DNA of 64,000 bases from Pseudomonas sp. GTDB lineage: Bacteria; Pseudomonadota; Gammaproteobacteria; Pseudomonadales; Pseudomonadaceae. Below are positions 10,120-19,973 of the stretch, in pieces; the stretch's first letter is position 1, and every line of letters starts with the position of its first letter. Under the pieces are notes generated by a model, which had not been told where the DNA came from, made no database searches, and worked only from the letters and a program-made list of their open reading frames with translations. The stretch spans positions 1 through 64,000 of the forward strand of contig JAKUTK010000022.1 of the NCBI GenBank assembly GCA_022448005.1. The letters are read 5' to 3'. A program made the translations under genes and the position numbers.

Positions 10120-11592
10120 ATGGCTTTATGGATTCGCGATCTGTCACTGAAGTACAAGTTCTGGGCGTTGAACCTGGTGTCGTTCGCTACCACCCTGCTG
10201 CTGGTGCTCTTTGCCCTGCAACTTGAACAGCAGTCGCGAGGCCAGGACGCCCAGAACAACGCGCAGCAGATAGGGGCACTGATACAAAGCTGGCCGGAAG
10301 GCACAGCAATGCCCACGGGTGGTGACATTCAGGTGTTTCCGGCTGGTCAGGCCATCGCTATCGAGGGGCGACCAGTAGCCGCCCGCCAGGGGTGGGTAGC
10401 CATCGAGCATGACCGTCTGTTCGACACTACGCCGGTGCTGGGCGCCCAGCTTGTGACCAGACCGGGCGGAGAAACCCTGGCTGTGCTGGCGCGCGTGCCC
10501 AGTGCCATACAGCTGCTCGGTGAACATTTCTTCAGCTATGCCATTGCTGTTGCTGTGCTGATGTTGGTGTTGCTGGCCGCATCCCAGCTGCTGATTCATT
10601 TCCTCCTCAGCCATCTCAATACACTCAAGAATGTCATGGTGCATGTCGAGCGCAGCGGCGATCTCGCGATGCGGGTGCCGTTAGCGAGCCGTGATGAAGT
10701 GGGCGAGATGGCAGCGGCATTCAACGCCATGCAGGCCGGTTATCAGCGCATTGTCGGCACCGTAGCCCAGGCGGCCACCCGCCTCGATGAAGGAGCGGCT
10801 CGCCTTGCATCGAGCATGGGTGAGGTCCGCCAGGGCATGCTCGGCCAGCAGAGCGAAACCGACCAGGCCGCAACCGCGATCAACGAAATGACCGCCACCG
10901 TCTACCACATCGCCGAACACGCCAGAGAGACGCGCGACCAATCACAGAGCGCGGACCAGCTTGCGGGCAATGGGCAGCAGGTCGTAGGGCAAGTCGAGCG
11001 CTCGATATCCAGCCTGTCGCAGGGCGTACAGCAGACTGCCGAAACCATCGGACAGCTTGCCGCCGACAGCCAGAAAATCAACGGTGTGGTCAGTGTCATT
11101 CACAGCATCGCCGAACAAACCAATCTGCTGGCATTGAACGCAGCCATTGAAGCGGCACGTGCGGGGGAAATGGGCCGGGGCTTCGCGGTGGTTGCGGATG
11201 AAGTGCGTAGCCTGGCCAAACGCGTTCAGGTGTCCACAGACGAAATCACGCAGATGATCGCCGGGCTGCAGGGCATGACCCGCGACGCCGTCGAGTTCAT
11301 GCAGGAGAGTTCGCTCAAGGCGGACGACTGCGTGCGCGAGGCACGTGAAGCAGGACTAGCACTTGAAGCCATCACCGCAGCGGTGGCACAGATGCGCGAG
11401 AGCAACACGCAGATTGCCGTCGCGGCCGAGCAACAAAGCGAAGTTGCCGAGGAGCTGAACCGCTCGGTCACCGGCATTCGCGACGTTACTGAGCAAACCG
11501 TGCAGCAAACCGTCGAGTCGGCGAACACTAGCGCTGAACTCGCCGCACTTTCCGGCGAACTCAGCAAGGCGATCCACCAGCTCAAGCTCTGA
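10120..11592 (+). CDS. Methyl-accepting chemotaxis protein
   Basis: A 490-residue transmembrane chemoreceptor. TM1 is about 14-35. A short periplasmic sensor of roughly 100 residues (36-138) follows, then TM2 (139-163), a HAMP domain (about 160-212) and a cytoplasmic signalling domain. The conserved hairpin tip that binds CheA/Che[20 protein letters not shown], is at 332-350 and continues [17 protein letters not shown]. There is no C-terminal pentapeptide for CheR tethering. The periplasmic part is small and shows no Cache, 4HB or PilJ signature that I recognise, so the ligand is unknown. Confidence 0.93.
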   Translation: MALWIRDLSLKYKFWALNLVSFATTLLLVLFALQLEQQSRGQDAQNNAQQIGALIQSWPEGTAMPTGGDIQVFPAGQAIAIEGRPVAARQGWVAIEHDRLFDTTPVLGAQLVTRPGGETLAVLARVPSAIQLLGEHFFSYAIAVAVLMLVLLAASQLLIHFLLSHLNTLKNVMVHVERSGDLAMRVPLASRDEVGEMAAAFNAMQAGYQRIVGTVAQAATRLDEGAARLASSMGEVRQGMLGQQSETDQAATAINEMTATVYHIAEHARETRDQSQSADQLAGNGQQVVGQVERSISSLSQGVQQTAETIGQLAADSQKINGVVSVIHSIAEQTNLLALNAAIEAARAGEMGRGFAVVADEVRSLAKRVQVSTDEITQMIAGLQGMTRDAVEFMQESSLKADDCVREAREAGLALEAITAAVAQMRESNTQIAVAAEQQSEVAEELNRSVTGIRDVTEQTVQQTVESANTSAELAALSGELSKAIHQLKL

Positions 11593-11658
11593 GCGCATCA
11601 GCCTGTACGGATGACGTGCCTGCCCGCCGGTTTAACGACGCAGCGGGCAGCGATCTGG

Positions 11659-12462
11659 TTAACCGAAGACGGTTACCGTTTGCCGACTCAGGGCAATCAG
11701 CTCACCTTTACCGGTCCATAACGCCGCGGCGCAATGACCGTAGCCGTCCTGAGCGTGCTCGATCACCGCGCGGTATCGGCACCACTCGTGAGTGTCGATT
11801 ATTGGCAATGGCTGAACAAATTCGATAGTCCAGGTCAGCGAGCTGCCCGGCGCGAAACTGTTCAGATGAGGCAGCACTGCTGGCGGCCACGCGTCGACGA
11901 GCGCCAGCAGATGCGAGACGGTTACCGGCTCCCGGTCGACCTCGCCACGCTGACGAACCCACCCGCCCATTTCCCGTGAGGTGTTACCAGAGAAAGGCAG
12001 ACCACCGATGCCCCAGCGCATGACCAGATGGCGAGTGAACTCAGGTGTGGCGCCGCTGATGTAGGGCAACTCCTGACAGGCCTCCACCGGTGGCAGTTCA
12101 GGCGCCGGCTCAGCTTCCACCCTGACGGCAGAGACACGCGCCGCACCAAAACTGCCTTGCACTAATGTGACTACCTGCCCGTTCTGGACGGCACGGCCGA
12201 GCACCTGACTGACCGCCTTCCCTTCGCGCAGCACCTCGGCCTCAAAGCTAACGGGCACATCAACCGCAAGCGGCCCAACAAAGCTGATGGACAGCGACCG
12301 CACCGGGCGATCACTTGGCACCTTGGCCTGCATGGCTTCGAATACCAGCGCGGCGGCCAGCCCGCCGAAGCCGGCTCGCCCCTGCCCCCAGCTGGAAGGC
12401 ACGACGACATCTTGAGGAGTTTCACGCACGGCTTGTAGCAGTTCGGACAGGGTCATTCCCAA
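11659..12462 (-). CDS. Acyl-CoA thioesterase, double-hotdog family
   Basis: A 267-residue cytoplasmic protein with the double-hotdog architecture of TesB-like or acyl-CoA thioesterase-like proteins. The N-terminal half holds GFGGLAAALVFEAMQAKVP and SLSISFVGPLAVDVP, typical of the first hotdog core. The C-terminal half ends with DGYGHCAAALWTGKGELIALS, typical of the second. Residues around VDAWPPAVLP also match the family. The fold suggests hydrolysis of acyl-CoA thioesters, but chain-length specificity cannot be read. It is convergent with the chemoreceptor and is followed upstream by the tgpA operon on the same strand. Confidence 0.82.
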   Translation of the reverse strand: MGMTLSELLQAVRETPQDVVVPSSWGQGRAGFGGLAAALVFEAMQAKVPSDRPVRSLSISFVGPLAVDVPVSFEAEVLREGKAVSQVLGRAVQNGQVVTLVQGSFGAARVSAVRVEAEPAPELPPVEACQELPYISGATPEFTRHLVMRWGIGGLPFSGNTSREMGGWVRQRGEVDREPVTVSHLLALVDAWPPAVLPHLNSFAPGSSLTWTIEFVQPLPIIDTHEWCRYRAVIEHAQDGYGHCAAALWTGKGELIALSRQTVTVFG

Positions 12463-12554
12463 CCTCGGCTCGTTATTATTGGGTTTATCTTATCGCCGCA
12501 CCCACCAGCACAGAAATCGGCGAAAGATCGGTGATGTCATGCCATCGCGACCAG

Positions 12555-14576
12555 CTATGGCTTCTCGCTGTCGATGTCACGCCGCCTTTTGCTCCCACTG
12601 CCACGCCAGGGTAGCTGTCGGCGCAACCTGTAGAGCGCAGCCTTCATCTCGGCCAGCTCGGTTGGCTGCCCCCCATAGCGGGCTTGTTCATACAGCCCGG
12701 AAAACCTCTGGATCTGGGCAGCAACATCCGGCAGCTGCTCTGCTGCGCGTTGTGCGAAGTCGCGCGCGCCCTCACCCGACTGCCGCGCTATGCCATGTCG
12801 CGCCAGCAGCTGTTCGAAGCGCTGGAACTGACGCAGCTGAGCATCCAGTTCCCGGCGCCAGGGCTTCAGGAGCGCAAGCGCCAGCAGGACAATCAGCAAC
12901 GCACCCAGGGCGACCATCATAAAACCGAGATTACGGGCGTCGACCTTGCCGAACAGGCCTCGCAACACTTCCAGCTGTCGTTCGCCCTGGTAATTCAGCA
13001 CCCAGCGCTGCCAGCCGTAATTAAGACTGTCCCAACCAAACCGCAAGTCGTTCAGCCAGCTGATATCACGGTAGCGCCGGAGGTCCATCATGGCGCCTTC
13101 GATCAGATCCTGCTCAGCGCCAAGCGCCTCCTCCAGCCCTCGTTCGATACGTTCCGGCGCGACCTGAAAGGTCGGATCCACACTGACCCAACCGCTGCCC
13201 GCCTCCCAGTATTCGACCCAGGCATGAGCATCGAGTTGACGCACCGACAGGTAGTTGCCCGACGGGTTGACCTCCCCGCCCTGATAGCCGGCGACCACCC
13301 GCGCGGGAATACCTGCTGCGCGCAGGACAAAGGTCATCGCGCCTGCGTAATGCACGCAAAATCCGTTCAAGGTCTCGAATAGGAAACCGTCGACGATATC
13401 CTCACCAACGGGCGAAGGACGCAACGTATAGCGGTAGGGCTGCTGGTTGAAATGGCTAAGCAGTGCTTGCACGGTTGCCTTGGGTGTCTGGTGCTGACGC
13501 CGCAGTTCTGCGGCCCAGGCCCTGCTGCGTAAGTTACCCGATGAGGGCAGCTCTAGAGCCCGTCCGAGGGTTGTAGGTCCAGCGTCTGGTTCACGCAGCG
13601 CCTCCGGCCAGGATGTCGCCCGGTACAGCAGCGGCTTCTCAACCGGCCGCGGGCGCGCCAGGTGGAAGTCGCTCATCAGTCGCACGTCGCCTGCATCTAC
13701 CTGCGCCACGTCTAGTGCATACAACCAAGGCCGCCCGCTGGGCTGCATGACGATGCTGTACTCAACCGGCGCCCCCCGTGGCGACCACTCCGGAGCTCGT
13801 GGTAGCTGCGATGAAAAAGACTGAGACCACCGCCGCCCATCGAAACGCTCGAAGGTGACCGCTCGCCAGTACAGCTGGTCCCGCTCGGGGATCGGGCCAT
13901 CAAAACTGGCGCGAAACGCCAGTGCATTCGAGCGACTCAGTTCGGCCATGTCGCCCGGCGACATGCTGTCAGCCAGACCGGTCACGCCGCGATCCTTCGG
14001 CTGCGGCAATGACCAGAGCGGCCCCAGCCGCGGAAAAAGCACAAACAGGACCAGCATCAAGGGAATCGCCTGCAGGAGCAAAGCGCCAGCCAGTCGCAGC
14101 GTTGGCCAGGGATGTGTGCCTGCCGGACTCTGCTGCAGGCCTATCATCGCCGCCAGCAGCGCGACGATTGGTGCCAGGCTGTAAAGCCCGGCGAGCAGCC
14201 CGTCATTGAACAAATAGCTGGTGACCACGGCAAAGAAGCCAAGAAACACCAGGACCAGGGCATCGCGACGGCTGCGCATTTCCACCAGCTTGAGGATGAA
14301 CGCCGCGATGAGCAACACCACGCCGGCGTCGAGTCCGATCAACCCCCCGCGCGAAAAATAGACGCCAAACGCAGCGCCTAGCATCATCACTGCTTTCACC
14401 CAGCCCCGCGGGTATCGAGCACGCATGCGAAAAATTTGCACCCGCCAGATTGCGCAACCCAGCCAGAGGCCAATGATCCACAGCGGCAGATGAGCCAGAT
14501 GCGGCAAGATGACCAGCACCTGGGCTACCAACAGCCAGATCAGGCCGTTGCGCGGAATGGGCTGCAGGCTGCTCAT
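12555..14576 (-). CDS. tgpA: TgpA, membrane protein with periplasmic transglutaminase-like domain
   Basis: A 673-residue DUF3488/transglutaminase protein. Membrane segments occupy about 12-190. A periplasmic transglutaminase-like domain carries the cysteine-protease-type triad C407 (NGFCVHYAGAMTF), H451 (QLDAHAWVEYW) and D468 (WVSVDPTF). A last membrane segment at about 553-575 and a DUF4129-like cytoplasmic tail follow. P. aeruginosa TgpA is reported as important for viability, and its substrate is not well defined. Its start overlaps the end of the DUF58 gene by four bases (ATGA at 14573-14576), so DUF58 and TgpA are translationally coupled, with MoxR first in the operon. Confidence 0.93.
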   Translation of the reverse strand: MSSLQPIPRNGLIWLLVAQVLVILPHLAHLPLWIIGLWLGCAIWRVQIFRMRARYPRGWVKAVMMLGAAFGVYFSRGGLIGLDAGVVLLIAAFILKLVEMRSRRDALVLVFLGFFAVVTSYLFNDGLLAGLYSLAPIVALLAAMIGLQQSPAGTHPWPTLRLAGALLLQAIPLMLVLFVLFPRLGPLWSLPQPKDRGVTGLADSMSPGDMAELSRSNALAFRASFDGPIPERDQLYWRAVTFERFDGRRWSQSFSSQLPRAPEWSPRGAPVEYSIVMQPSGRPWLYALDVAQVDAGDVRLMSDFHLARPRPVEKPLLYRATSWPEALREPDAGPTTLGRALELPSSGNLRSRAWAAELRRQHQTPKATVQALLSHFNQQPYRYTLRPSPVGEDIVDGFLFETLNGFCVHYAGAMTFVLRAAGIPARVVAGYQGGEVNPSGNYLSVRQLDAHAWVEYWEAGSGWVSVDPTFQVAPERIERGLEEALGAEQDLIEGAMMDLRRYRDISWLNDLRFGWDSLNYGWQRWVLNYQGERQLEVLRGLFGKVDARNLGFMMVALGALLIVLLALALLKPWRRELDAQLRQFQRFEQLLARHGIARQSGEGARDFAQRAAEQLPDVAAQIQRFSGLYEQARYGGQPTELAEMKAALYRLRRQLPWRGSGSKRRRDIDSEKP

Positions 14577-15535
14577 TTCGGCTCCACAGACGACAGTCCG
14601 AACAACGCCAATGCCCGAAGGCTGCGGTTGCGGTGTTCTACGCCAGCGCCAGCTTCGATGGTGGTGTCGGCGACACGGAGGGCGAAGGGTTGCTGGCGCG
14701 CCGACAACTCCACTACCCAGTGGCAGAGCAACGACAATCGGGATTCAATATCGCCGTCGAGTGCAGCGAAATCCAGTAATGGGTCCTCGCCGGACAGCGC
14801 AGTGAAATCCTTGACCAGCAAGCCTTGTCCTCGAGAGTACGCTTTCCAGTTCAAGCGTTTTCTCGAGTCGCCTGGTTGCCAGGGGCGCAAGCCTTGGTAA
14901 TCGTCGATGCCGCTGCCCTGCGCCAGCGAACCCTCAGCGCTCTCTTCGGCGTGCCCGCCGGTTTTTGGCGGCTCGCCTGCGACTGGGCGTGGATAGACCA
15001 GTGCGGCCTGCTGCAGGTCTACCCAGCTCCAGGCCACCAGAATGCCCAAGGGAAACCTGCTTTCCACACGTAACCGTCCTGGTCTCAACCAGCCACGGTT
15101 CTCGGTGGGCAAGCTCAGTTCCAGTTCGCAGGAACCTGCTGCCGGCACGTCCACCAACTGCAAACCACTTTTAGGCCAGCCCACCGAGACGGCCTGGTAC
15201 AGGCGACCGCGGCTTTCCAGACGCACCCGCAAGCGTGCCTGCTCGCCGAGGAAAACCGCTTCCGAGCCCCCCGCTTTCAATTCGAGCCCCGCCAGATTGC
15301 GCCAGGTATGCAAAATTGCCACGACAAATACCGAGCCCAGCAAAAATGTCAGGGCGTAAGCCAGACTGTTCTCGTAGTTAATCGCGGCAAGCAACATCAA
15401 CAGCAGCGCGACCAGGAAACTCATCCCGACCGCCGTAGGCATGATGAAGATGCGACGCTGGTTGAGGCGCACGCTAGGGCCTGGCGGTATGCGTTTCAGC
15501 AGCCAGCGATCTCGTATCCGTGGTAGCACTCGCAT
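14573..15535 (-). CDS. DUF58 domain-containing membrane protein
   Basis: A 320-residue protein with two adjacent membrane segments near residues 33-80 (MPTAVGMSFLVALLLMLLAA and TFLLGSVFVVAILHTW). The DUF58 signature is GIDDYQGLRPWQPGDSRKR followed by LNWKAYSRGQGLLVKDF. DUF58 proteins are regularly encoded between a MoxR ATPase and a transglutaminase-like membrane protein, exactly as here, and are thought to form a complex with them. The ATG at 15535 is chosen because the membrane-protein N-terminus MRVLPRIRDRWLLKRIPPGP starts there; the upstream extension would overlap moxR. Confidence 0.88.
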   Translation of the reverse strand: MRVLPRIRDRWLLKRIPPGPSVRLNQRRIFIMPTAVGMSFLVALLLMLLAAINYENSLAYALTFLLGSVFVVAILHTWRNLAGLELKAGGSEAVFLGEQARLRVRLESRGRLYQAVSVGWPKSGLQLVDVPAAGSCELELSLPTENRGWLRPGRLRVESRFPLGILVAWSWVDLQQAALVYPRPVAGEPPKTGGHAEESAEGSLAQGSGIDDYQGLRPWQPGDSRKRLNWKAYSRGQGLLVKDFTALSGEDPLLDFAALDGDIESRLSLLCHWVVELSARQQPFALRVADTTIEAGAGVEHRNRSLRALALFGLSSVEPK

Positions 15536-15566
15536 ATCCGCCCCCGTCAGTCCGGCAGAGGCGGCG

Positions 15567-16484
15567 TCACAGCGCCGGCACTTCGCGCAGCAGCCATTGC
15601 ACCAATGCGCCGCCGCCATGCCCGGTGGCATCGGCGCGTTCGCGCAACCGATGGCCAACCACCGAGGGCAGCACCGCCTGGACGTCTTCCGGGATTACAT
15701 AGTCTCGACCGTCGAGAAAGGCCCAGGCACGGGCTGCCGCCAGCAGCGCCAGGCTCGCACGGGGTGACAAGCCCCAGGCGAATTGCGGCTGGGTGCGCGT
15801 GGCCTCGACCAGGCGCAGGACGTAATCGACCAGAGCATCACTGACGCGAACGGCGCTCACCGCCTGCTGGATAGCAGCTAACTCGGCGCGATCCATCTGG
15901 GGTTGTAATCGGGCGAGCAAATCGCGACGCGAATCGCCGAGCAGCAATGCTTTCTCCGCCGCTTTAGCCGGGTAACCCAGCGAAAGACGCATGAGAAAGC
16001 GATCCAGCTGTGATTCAGGGAGGGCAAATGTACCGCCGGAGCTGACCGGGTTCTGCGTGGCGACCACGAAGAAGGGCTCGGGCAAAGGTCGCGTCGCGCC
16101 CTCGATCGTTACCTGCCCTTCTTCCATGGCTTCAAGCAACGCACTCTGGCTCTTCGGTGTAGCCCGGTTGATTTCGTCCGCCAGCACCAGCTCGGCGAAG
16201 ATCGGTCCCGGATGAAACACAAACTGAGCGCTTTCCTTGTCAAATACCGAGGTGCCGAGAATATCGCCCGGCAGCAGGTCGGAGGTGAACTGGATGCGCT
16301 GGAAATCCAGCCCCATGACCTTCGCAAGCGCATGGCTCAAGGTCGTCTTGCCCATACCGGGCAGGTCCTCGACCAGTAGGTGCCCCCTCGCCAGCAGGCA
16401 GGCCATGGCTAATCGCACCTGCGATTGCTTGCCGAGCAGCACTTCATTGACCGACCGCAGACAGACTTCCAATCGGGTGCGCAT
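15567..16484 (-). CDS. MoxR-family AAA+ ATPase
   Basis: A 305-residue MoxR chaperone-like ATPase. Walker A PGMGKT lies at 42-47, Walker B LVLADEINR at 99-107, the sensor-1 region VATQNPV at 141-147 and DRFLMR at 161-166. MoxR proteins act as chaperones in assembly of protein complexes and sit beside DUF58/VWA partners. AGGAG followed by a seven-base spacer marks the ATG at 16484 and decides the start against a longer open frame to 16604. First gene of the operon moxR - DUF58 - tgpA. Confidence 0.93.
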   Translation of the reverse strand: MRTRLEVCLRSVNEVLLGKQSQVRLAMACLLARGHLLVEDLPGMGKTTLSHALAKVMGLDFQRIQFTSDLLPGDILGTSVFDKESAQFVFHPGPIFAELVLADEINRATPKSQSALLEAMEEGQVTIEGATRPLPEPFFVVATQNPVSSGGTFALPESQLDRFLMRLSLGYPAKAAEKALLLGDSRRDLLARLQPQMDRAELAAIQQAVSAVRVSDALVDYVLRLVEATRTQPQFAWGLSPRASLALLAAARAWAFLDGRDYVIPEDVQAVLPSVVGHRLRERADATGHGGGALVQWLLREVPAL

Positions 16485-16613
16485 GCAACTCTCCTTTGTT
16501 TGTTCCTTCGATCCTACTGACCCGGCCAGCGCAGGCAAAGCGGTGAAACCTGGTGTTGCGAAGTTGTGATACGTCACTTGATCCGGCGGGTGATGACGCC
16601 ACACCGCTTCACA

Positions 16614-16638
16614 GCTTGGGTCGTTTCCTGACCCAAGC
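16614..16638. terminator. inverted repeat between flavin reductase and moxR operon
   Basis: GCTTGGGTC at 16614-16622 and GACCCAAGC at 16630-16638 form a perfect 9-bp stem with a seven-base loop. It has no T-run on either strand, so it is at best a weak or Rho-assisted terminator after the flavin reductase gene, or a regulatory site upstream of moxR. Confidence 0.3.
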
Positions 16639-16659
16639 GATCAGAACCCTGGGCGACTG

Positions 16660-17262
16660 TCAGGGTCGCTGCATCTCGAAACGCTCGCGCGTATAGCTGT
16701 ACGCCGCACCGCCCAGCCTGCCAACCAGATCAAGCCGGGCCGAATCGACGCGACCTCGCTCATCGAGAACACTGTCGTCGATGTGCGCCAACAACACTTC
16801 GGCGAAGATGAGCTGGCAATTAGACGACTCGGGCGGATATGGCAGGATCTGCGCTACGCGACATTCGAAGGCAACCGGCGCACCGGCGACCCGCTGCACC
16901 TTCACGAGGCTAGCCGGTTCGCTGGCAATCTCGCAGTGCTCAAACTCGCTGATGCCGTGTGCCAAAGTAGCCGCAGAGGCGTTCATCGCTTCGGCTTGCT
17001 CGGCGCTGACGAGCTGCACAACGAGCTCTCCTGTCTCGTGCGCGTTCCGGGCGGTGTCTTTCGGTAGGCAGTCTTTCAAGCCGACGTTGATCAGCAACGT
17101 TGGAGGGTTACTGCTGATGACCTGGAAGAAGCTGAACGGGGCAAGATTGCTGACGCCCGCCGTCGAGCTAGTCGAGACCCAGGCAATGGGTCGCGGTGTA
17201 ATGGTGGACGTTAGCCAACGATAGGCCTCGACTGGTGCCAGCGTGGAAAAATCAAGCTGCAT
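16660..17262 (-). CDS. Flavin reductase-like / FMN-binding split-barrel protein
   Basis: A 200-residue protein of the flavin reductase (DIM6/NTAB) family with split-barrel FMN-binding fold. Motifs include TITPRPIAWVSTSS near the N-terminus, the loop NLAPFSFFQVISSNPPTLL and ECRVAQILPYPP. Such proteins bind FMN and either act as NAD(P)H:flavin oxidoreductases or, for this PRPIAWVST type, often have unknown substrates. CAGGGA upstream supports the ATG at 17262; the frame continues upstream without a better signal. It sits alone between the moxR operon and the small lipoprotein gene. Confidence 0.85.
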   Translation of the reverse strand: MQLDFSTLAPVEAYRWLTSTITPRPIAWVSTSSTAGVSNLAPFSFFQVISSNPPTLLINVGLKDCLPKDTARNAHETGELVVQLVSAEQAEAMNASAATLAHGISEFEHCEIASEPASLVKVQRVAGAPVAFECRVAQILPYPPESSNCQLIFAEVLLAHIDDSVLDERGRVDSARLDLVGRLGGAAYSYTRERFEMQRP

Positions 17263-17352
17263 GTAGATCCCTGCTGAGTCGGTTCCGTGATTGCGTGGAA
17301 CCGATGGATAAGGAAGTGGCAGCCAGGCGACCGCCACAGCATGGCAGCAACA

Positions 17353-17631
17353 TCAGCGTCCTGCGCGCGACTCACGCAGATAGAAACGGGCCTTCTTGGC
17401 CTTCTCCACGCAGCCCTGGTAGGCCTCGAATTGTTGCTGGGTCTTGGCGCCGGTCAGCAGTGCCATCGCCTTGGAATAGCTGACAGTGCCGGCGAAGCCT
17501 TCCGCCTCGGCCAGGCTTTGCTCTTCCCAGGCGGCGTTCAGCTGTGATGCACAGCTGTCTCGGTAGGCAGTCTTGGCGGCGCAACCGGTCAGGGTCAGTG
17601 CCAACAGCGATAGACAGATTAAGTTCTTCAT
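17353..17631 (-). CDS. small putative lipoprotein
   Basis: A 92-residue protein with a lipoprotein signal peptide MKNLICLSLLALTLTGC: the lipobox LTGC places the lipidated cysteine at C17. The mature part is helical and charged, with two further cysteines (SCASQ and GCVEKAKK) that could form a disulfide in the periplasm. The residue after the lipidated Cys is Ala, so outer-membrane sorting is expected. No family recognised. It lies 26 bases after selU on the same strand and could be its distal co-transcript. Confidence 0.75.
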   Translation of the reverse strand: MKNLICLSLLALTLTGCAAKTAYRDSCASQLNAAWEEQSLAEAEGFAGTVSYSKAMALLTGAKTQQQFEAYQGCVEKAKKARFYLRESRAGR

Positions 17632-17657
17632 CCCTAGATCCTCGTTTTGAGACCTGC

Positions 17658-18767
17658 TCAGTATTGATGACCCGCAGCGCGCTCGCGCAAGAACTCGACG
17701 ACCGCGTTTTGCTCACCAGCGAACTCGATTCTGGCGGCCTTGTTTTCACGCTGGTAGGCATACATCGGATCGTAGTACTGCCTCAACAACGCCTCGATCC
17801 ACCCGCGGTGCAGATCAACCGAACCCGTACTCGCCTGTTCGGCAAGTGCCTGATCCATGATCGCTGCCAGCCGTGTGTAGCATTCGCCGCCGAGCCGCTT
17901 GCTGATATTGACCAGGCTTTGCTGCAAACGCTCGGCAAATGCGGTGAAACCTTCGTCGCCGAACTCGGTGATGAACTCTGCACAGAGATCGATCACATAG
18001 TCCTTGAGGATACGATCAACCCGGCCGTCGAAACTGTCTTCGAGCCAGACCAGCGGATAGTGCTGCATACCCTGGAACAAGGGCAGCGGGATAGAACAGC
18101 GTCCGACCAGCCGCGCTTCATCTTCCAGCACGAACTGCCTGGCACCGGCTTTCTGCATCTTCAACAAGCGGATCGCCAGGGCGTTCTCGAAGTCGATCTG
18201 CACCGGCTGCGGGGTGGCGCGCTTGCCAAAGCTAGAGCCGCGATGATTGGCAATGCCTTCCAGATCGACCCCCTCTTCCAGACGCGCCAGCACCTCGGTT
18301 TTGCCCGTCCCGGTCATACCGCCGACCAGCACGAAATTGTCATGCGCGGCCGCATGTTCGATGGTGTCCAGCAGAAAATGGCGCATCGCCTTGTAGCCAC
18401 CGGTCACGCGCGGATAGTCGATTCCCGCCTCGGTTTTGAGCCACTGCTGCACCAGCTGTGAACGCAACCCGCCACGGAAACAGTAGATGTAGCCCTGAGG
18501 GTTGTTGCGCGCGAAGTCGGCCCAAGCCTGAATACGTTCGTCCTTGACCTGACCACTCACCAGCCGGTGGCCCAACTCGATCGCCGCTTGCTGCCCCTGC
18601 TGCTTGTAACAGGTGCCGACCTTCTGGCGCTCGAGATCGTTCATCAGCGGCAGGTTGACCACCCCGGGGAACGCGCCCTTGGTAAATTCAACAGGCGCTC
18701 GTGCGTCCATCATCGGCACGTCGTTGAGGAAAAGCTCGGCAAAATTATCGGTATCGCCACGCATCAA
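17658..18767 (-). CDS. selU: tRNA 2-selenouridine synthase (SelU/MnmH)
   Basis: A 369-residue protein. The N-terminal rhodanese domain (about 10-125) has its active cysteine C96 in [14 protein letters not shown]-loop follows at 149-157 (GGMTGTGKT). The enzyme replaces sulfur by selenium at the wobble 2-thiouridine of Lys, Glu and Gln tRNAs, by way of a geranylated intermediate, using selenophosphate. Its start overlaps the stop of selD by four bases (18764-18767), so the selenophosphate supplier and its user are translationally coupled. Selenocysteine insertion genes selA/selB are not in the window. Confidence 0.95.
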   Translation of the reverse strand: MMRGDTDNFAELFLNDVPMMDARAPVEFTKGAFPGVVNLPLMNDLERQKVGTCYKQQGQQAAIELGHRLVSGQVKDERIQAWADFARNNPQGYIYCFRGGLRSQLVQQWLKTEAGIDYPRVTGGYKAMRHFLLDTIEHAAAHDNFVLVGGMTGTGKTEVLARLEEGVDLEGIANHRGSSFGKRATPQPVQIDFENALAIRLLKMQKAGARQFVLEDEARLVGRCSIPLPLFQGMQHYPLVWLEDSFDGRVDRILKDYVIDLCAEFITEFGDEGFTAFAERLQQSLVNISKRLGGECYTRLAAIMDQALAEQASTGSVDLHRGWIEALLRQYYDPMYAYQRENKAARIEFAGEQNAVVEFLRERAAGHQY

Positions 18768-19798
18768 CGTACCTCAACCGCAAAGGCGCCGGCTTCGATC
18801 AACTCACCGATCGGCTGGAGAAGCAGGCCGAGTTCAGCGGCGACCGCGAGGAATTCGGTCTCACCTTCAGGGTCAACGGCTACCAACAAACCGCCGCTGG
18901 TTTGCGGATCGCACAGCAACTGCTTCTGCACCTCGTCAATGGCGGCGATACGGTCACCATAACTCTCGAAGTTGCGCCCCGTACCGCCAGGCACACAGCC
19001 CTGTTCGAGGTAATACTCGACACCTTCCAGACGCGGCACGTGAGCGTAGTCGATGCACGCAGTCACAGCGCTGCCATCAGCCATTTCGACCAGATGTCCG
19101 AGCAGCCCGAAACCGGTGACGTCTGTCATTGCACGTACGCAATCGAGCTTGGCGAAGCGGCTACCGGGGGTGTTGAGCGTGCACATCCAGTCACGCGCCC
19201 TGCCGACATCCTCGGGTCGCAACTTGGCCTTCTTCTCCGCGGTCGTGAGAATGCCTATACCTAGGGGCTTGGTCAGATAGAGCTTGCAGCCAACCGAGGC
19301 CGTGTCGTTACGTTTCATCTGGCTCTTTTTGACCAGACCGGTCACGGCCAGACCGAATATCGGTTCGGGCGCATCGATCGAATGGCCACCAGCTAGCGGA
19401 ATGCCTGCGGCCTCACACACGGCTCGGCCACCCGCGATGACCTCGCGCGCAACCTCAGGCGGTAGCACGTTGACGGGCCAGCCAAGGATGGCGATTGCGA
19501 TCAGTGGATCACCGCCCATTGCATAGATATCACTGATGGCGTTGGTCGCGGCGATACGGCCGAAATCGAAGGGATCGTCGACGATTGGCATGAAGAAATC
19601 GGTAGTCGATACCACGCCGCGTTCTTCGTCGATGCCGTAGACCGCAGCGTCATCACGCGAGGCATTTCCGACCCACAGGCGCGGGTCAAGGTTCTGTGCC
19701 CCGCTGCCGGCGAGGATCACGTCCAGCACCTTGGGCGAAATCTTGCAGCCGCAGCCGGCACCGTGGCTGTATTGAGTGAGGCGGATGGGTTCGCTCAT
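18764..19798 (-). CDS. selD: Selenophosphate synthetase SelD
   Basis: A 344-residue enzyme that makes selenophosphate from selenide and ATP. The N-terminal glycine-rich loop [11 protein letters not shown] has the catalytic pair C16 and K19, equivalent to C17 and K20 of E. coli; it is a cysteine rather than a selenocysteine form. Further family sequence includes [14 protein letters not shown] and [19 protein letters not shown]. The start at 19798 fits the E. coli N-terminus ([15 protein letters not shown]) and rejects the longer open frame. It is followed by selU with a four-base overlap. Confidence 0.97.
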   Translation of the reverse strand: MSEPIRLTQYSHGAGCGCKISPKVLDVILAGSGAQNLDPRLWVGNASRDDAAVYGIDEERGVVSTTDFFMPIVDDPFDFGRIAATNAISDIYAMGGDPLIAIAILGWPVNVLPPEVAREVIAGGRAVCEAAGIPLAGGHSIDAPEPIFGLAVTGLVKKSQMKRNDTASVGCKLYLTKPLGIGILTTAEKKAKLRPEDVGRARDWMCTLNTPGSRFAKLDCVRAMTDVTGFGLLGHLVEMADGSAVTACIDYAHVPRLEGVEYYLEQGCVPGGTGRNFESYGDRIAAIDEVQKQLLCDPQTSGGLLVAVDPEGETEFLAVAAELGLLLQPIGELIEAGAFAVEVR

Positions 19799-19913
19799 CT
19801 GGGAAAGACTCTCGTGATGCTGGCAAACGGGCGACGATTGTAGCAAGGCTGGTGACCATATCGCTGCGGGGTGAGCCGAAGGGATTGCACGGAAACGACC
19901 AGCTCCTCGCTTT

Positions 19914-19945
19914 AGCTTGAAGCTTGCAGCCTGAAGCTGGAAGCT
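19914..19945. repeat. short AGCTT-type repeat cluster upstream of the patatin gene
   Basis: AGCTTGAAGCTTGCAGCCTG followed by AAGCTGGAAGCT: a 32-base run made of reiterated AGCT(T/G)GAAGCT units that can also fold on itself. It lies 28 bases before the patatin start and about 115 bases upstream of selD. Similar AAGCTTGAAGCT-rich runs are scattered between genes in Pseudomonas genomes. Confidence 0.5.
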
Positions 19946-19973
19946 ATCGCCCAACGCCAACAGGGAGAACTAC

